Shown here one piece after another: positions 61,926 to 64,000 of a stretch of 64,000 bases of DNA. The position numbers were made by a program, and so were the translations under genes. Every line of letters begins with the position of its first letter. Within the stretch, counting starts at the first letter, position 1. The notes under the pieces are model-generated. The model worked only from the letters and a program-made list of their open reading frames with translations. It was not told where the DNA came from and did no database searches. This stretch comes from Agromyces intestinalis. Lineage in GTDB: Bacteria > Actinomycetota > Actinomycetes > Actinomycetales > Microbacteriaceae. The stretch covers positions 1,922,001-1,986,000 of the forward strand of contig NZ_CP043505.1 of NCBI RefSeq assembly GCF_008365295.1. The letters are read 5' to 3'.

Positions 61926-62605
61926 CGCTCGTCGTCCGCGTCGGAGGCATCGTCGCGGGCGCCACCACGGGCCCCGTCGCAGGGGCCGGCAGCGGCCTCG
62001 AGCGAGACGCTGCCGTCGTCGAAGAACCCGGCCTGCTCGAACTCAGCGGCGAACCGCGCGTACATGATCCGGGTCGCGGCGAGCGACAGGGTCGCCGGCG
62101 GCGGTGTCACCGAGGGATCCTCGGCTGCGAGCTGATCGCGTTTCGCCTGGTCCTGCTGCAACGCCGCACGAACTTCGCGCTCGGTGATCGACGCGAGCTC
62201 GTCGTCCCAATTCTCGTCGGCGAGGAACCGTCGCGCCTGCTCGAGACGACCATCGACCTCGGAGTCGGGCAGCGCGCCGTACACCGGCTGCACGCGGACC
62301 AGCACCTCGCACCGCCCGAGCGGGGTGCCCTCGCCGAACTCGAACGACCGCTCGGCGACGGCGTCGGGCGCCCAATCGAGCCAGCCGGCGATCGCGGGCA
62401 CCGCTGCGGCAGCGCCGACTCCCGCACCGAGCAGGCCGAGCCCGAGCATCACGGTGATCGCGAGGCGGCCGGTTCGCCGGCGGCGCCGGTTCGCGGGTTG
62501 TGCGGCGGCGACCGCGAGCGCGAGGGCGAGCTCGCGGGTCTCGTCGGCCTCCCCGAGCGCGGTCGGCGCGGCAGCGCGCACGAGGTCGTCGAGCGGGTCG
62601 GTCAT
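61922..62605 (-). CDS. Membrane protein preceding the ECF sigma factor, possible anti-sigma
   Basis: A 227-residue protein. The first 60 residues are cytoplasmic (MTDPLDDLVRAAAPTALGEA) with an arginine-rich run RRRRRTGRLA, then one transmembrane helix (about 70-92, ITVMLGLGLLGAGVGAAAAV). The remainder is external. This is the plan of an anti-sigma factor, but no ZAS (HxxxCxxC) motif is visible, so that role is a guess from adjacency. GAAGGAGG precedes the ATG at 62605. Coupled to the sigma factor by a 4-base overlap. Confidence 0.7.
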   Translation of the reverse strand: MTDPLDDLVRAAAPTALGEADETRELALALAVAAAQPANRRRRRTGRLAITVMLGLGLLGAGVGAAAAVPAIAGWLDWAPDAVAERSFEFGEGTPLGRCEVLVRVQPVYGALPDSEVDGRLEQARRFLADENWDDELASITEREVRAALQQDQAKRDQLAAEDPSVTPPPATLSLAATRIMYARFAAEFEQAGFFDDGSVSLEAAAGPCDGARGGARDDASDADDER

Positions 62606-62994
62606 CAGGCCCTCCTTCGATGCATTCACCCAGTACATGTCCGGATGCGCCGGTTCGGCGTCAGCTTCGCCGAAGGTCGGCACGAGTCCCTACCGTGCTG
62701 ACCTCTTCCGCCGCGCCCACGATTCGCCGTTCAGGAAGGCCGCCCGACTCCCCGGCGTGTCGGACCCGAATGGACGGCGTGTCGCCGACTCCTTCCTGAT
62801 CCGCGAGGATGGACGACTCGGCGCCGGCTCGAGTTCCGCCCGGTGAAGGAATCGCCGAACTTTCGCCACGGAAACACCGGAACCGTGGCCAATCCCGCAC
62901 CCGGGTGCCTACGCTCGTCCCAGAGATGCAGCAGCGCGGGGCATCTTCGACTCCGTCGACGATCCCGCGCGCCGCGGAGTCGTGAGGAGTACAC
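62606..62994. other. Spacer between the sigma operon and pntA
   Basis: About 390 bases with no gene. GGCGTGTCGGACC and GGCGTGTCGCCGA form a close direct repeat near 62754-62795. TACGCT near 62910 could be a pntA -10. The promoter of the sigma operon must also lie here. Confidence 0.4.
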
Positions 62995-64000
62995 GTGAAG
63001 GTCGGCATCGCCAGAGAGCGACGCGAGGGCGAGCTACGGGTGGCCGCCACACCCGAGTCGGTGCGGCAGTTGCGCGGCATCGGGCTGGAGGTGATCGTCG
63101 AGCGCGGGGCCGGGGATGCCGCGGGGTTCCCCGACGGCGGGTACGTCGACGCGGGGGCGACGCTCGTCGACACGCTCGACCTCGGCGAGCTCGATGTGCT
63201 CGCGCACGTGCGACCGCTCGACCCCGAGACGCCGGCGAAGCTGCGGGCCGGTGCCGTGACGGTCGGTCTCGGCTCGCCGGCGAGCGAGCTCGCGACGGTG
63301 CACGCGCTCGCCGAGGCATCCACGACGTCGTTCGCCCTCGAACTCGTGCCGCGGATCTCGCGAGCGCAGTCGATGGACGCGCTGACCAGCCAATCGCTGA
63401 TCAGCGGCTACCGCTGCGTGCTCGAGGCGGCGATGCGGCTGCCGCGGTTCTTTCCGCTGTTCATGACCGCCGCGGGCACCATCCCGCCCGCGAAGGTGCT
63501 CGTGCTCGGTGCCGGCGTCGCCGGCCTCCAGGCGATCGGCACCGCGAAGCGGCTCGGGGCTCGCGTGTCGGCGAACGACGTGCGCGCGGCGTCGGCCGAC
63601 GAGGTGCGCTCGATGGGCGGCACGTTCATCGACCTCGACCTGGCTGCGGCCGACGCCGCGGGGGGCTACGCGAAGGAACTCGGCGAGGATCGCGCCGAGC
63701 TGCAACGGCGCCTGCTCGCCCCGCACGTGGCCGAGGCCGACGTGCTCATCACGACGGCCGCGATCCCGGGCCGCGCCGCCCCACGACTGGTCACGGCCGA
63801 AATGGTGGCCGCCATGAAGCCCGGCTCGGTCATCGTCGACCTCGCGGCCGAGACCGGCGGCAACGTCGAGGGCGCGGTCGCCGGGTCGGATGTCCCGGTG
63901 CCCGTCGCGGGCGGCCACGGTCACGTCACGATCGTCGGCATGAAAGATGCCGCGTCGCGCATGCCGCACGATGCATCCAAGCTCTACGCGAAGAACGTGT
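62995..64000 (+). CDS. pntA: NAD(P) transhydrogenase alpha subunit, 3' end missing
   Basis: The 335 codons in the window continue past the right edge. The start GTG at 62995 follows GAGGAG. Features: MKVGIARERREGELRVAATP, the NAD-binding LVLGAGVAGLQAIGTAKRLG and GHVTIVGMKDAASRMPHDAS near the end. The enzyme exchanges hydride between NADH and NADP using the proton gradient. The pntB partner would lie outside the window. Confidence 0.9.
   Translation, partial: MKVGIARERREGELRVAATPESVRQLRGIGLEVIVERGAGDAAGFPDGGYVDAGATLVDTLDLGELDVLAHVRPLDPETPAKLRAGAVTVGLGSPASELATVHALAEASTTSFALELVPRISRAQSMDALTSQSLISGYRCVLEAAMRLPRFFPLFMTAAGTIPPAKVLVLGAGVAGLQAIGTAKRLGARVSANDVRAASADEVRSMGGTFIDLDLAAADAAGGYAKELGEDRAELQRRLLAPHVAEADVLITTAAIPGRAAPRLVTAEMVAAMKPGSVIVDLAAETGGNVEGAVAGSDVPVPVAGGHGHVTIVGMKDAASRMPHDASKLYAKNV

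Overview
This window is the replication-origin region of a high-GC (roughly 70 percent) Gram-positive actinobacterium. The gene order (crgA, gyrA, gyrB, recF, dnaN, dnaA, rpmH, rnpA, yidD, yidC, jag, rsmG, parA, parB, trxA, trxB, murJ, cca, rpsF, ssb, rpsR, rplI, dnaB), the leaderless promoters, the class E sortase and the DUF3566 gene next to gyrA fit Microbacteriaceae. An Agromyces/Microbacterium-like organism is my guess; the genus is inference.

Positions 1-2955 hold an anthranilate/aminodeoxychorismate synthase fragment, a small membrane protein, sortase E, CrgA, a rhomboid protease and a cyclophilin. Positions 3076-8270 are lineage-specific: a membrane-anchored hypothetical, a 21-residue micropeptide, an 80-residue hypothetical, a NUDIX hydrolase, a MarR-controlled pair of NAD(P)-binding proteins and a fatty acid desaturase. 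tRNA-Ala(TGC) and tRNA-Ile(GAT) follow, then the leftward block DUF3566, gyrA, gyrB, DciA-like, recF, dnaN, dnaA. The dnaN-dnaA spacer (16820-17223) has DnaA boxes and is the likely oriC. Rightward of dnaA run rpmH, rnpA, yidD, yidC, jag, rsmG, parA and parB, with six parS-type palindromes between 21651 and 27367. ParA carries an unusual N-terminal extension of about 350 residues, and several decayed gene remnants lie around parS.

Positions 27371-37134 are ddl, an aminotransferase, trxA, trxB, murJ, a DUF6049 protein and cca. A CCCTCT microsatellite and a 20-bp repeat bracket an AbiEi-like gene (37418-38362). The rpsF-ssb-rpsR-rplI cluster and dnaB follow (39058-42661).

From 42837 the content is accessory: two membrane proteins, an alpha/beta hydrolase, and a tightly overlapped operon of a 26-residue micropeptide, an HprK-like P-loop protein and a short YjbQ-like protein, followed by a Gfo/Idh/MocA oxidoreductase (45782-48321). 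This is the best candidate here for an undescribed system. Next come a second alpha/beta hydrolase, a MATE exporter, a second desaturase, a DUF2809 protein between palindromic repeats, and an MFS-guanine deaminase-MFS operon. The right end has a YbaK protein, a TetR/oxidoreductase divergon with visible operators, a PadR/HAAS membrane pair, an ECF sigma factor behind a membrane protein, and the start of pntA.

Genes left of dnaA read mostly leftward and genes right of it mostly rightward until about 27 kb, consistent with bidirectional replication from oriC. Starts were chosen by eye from ribosome binding sites and family length.
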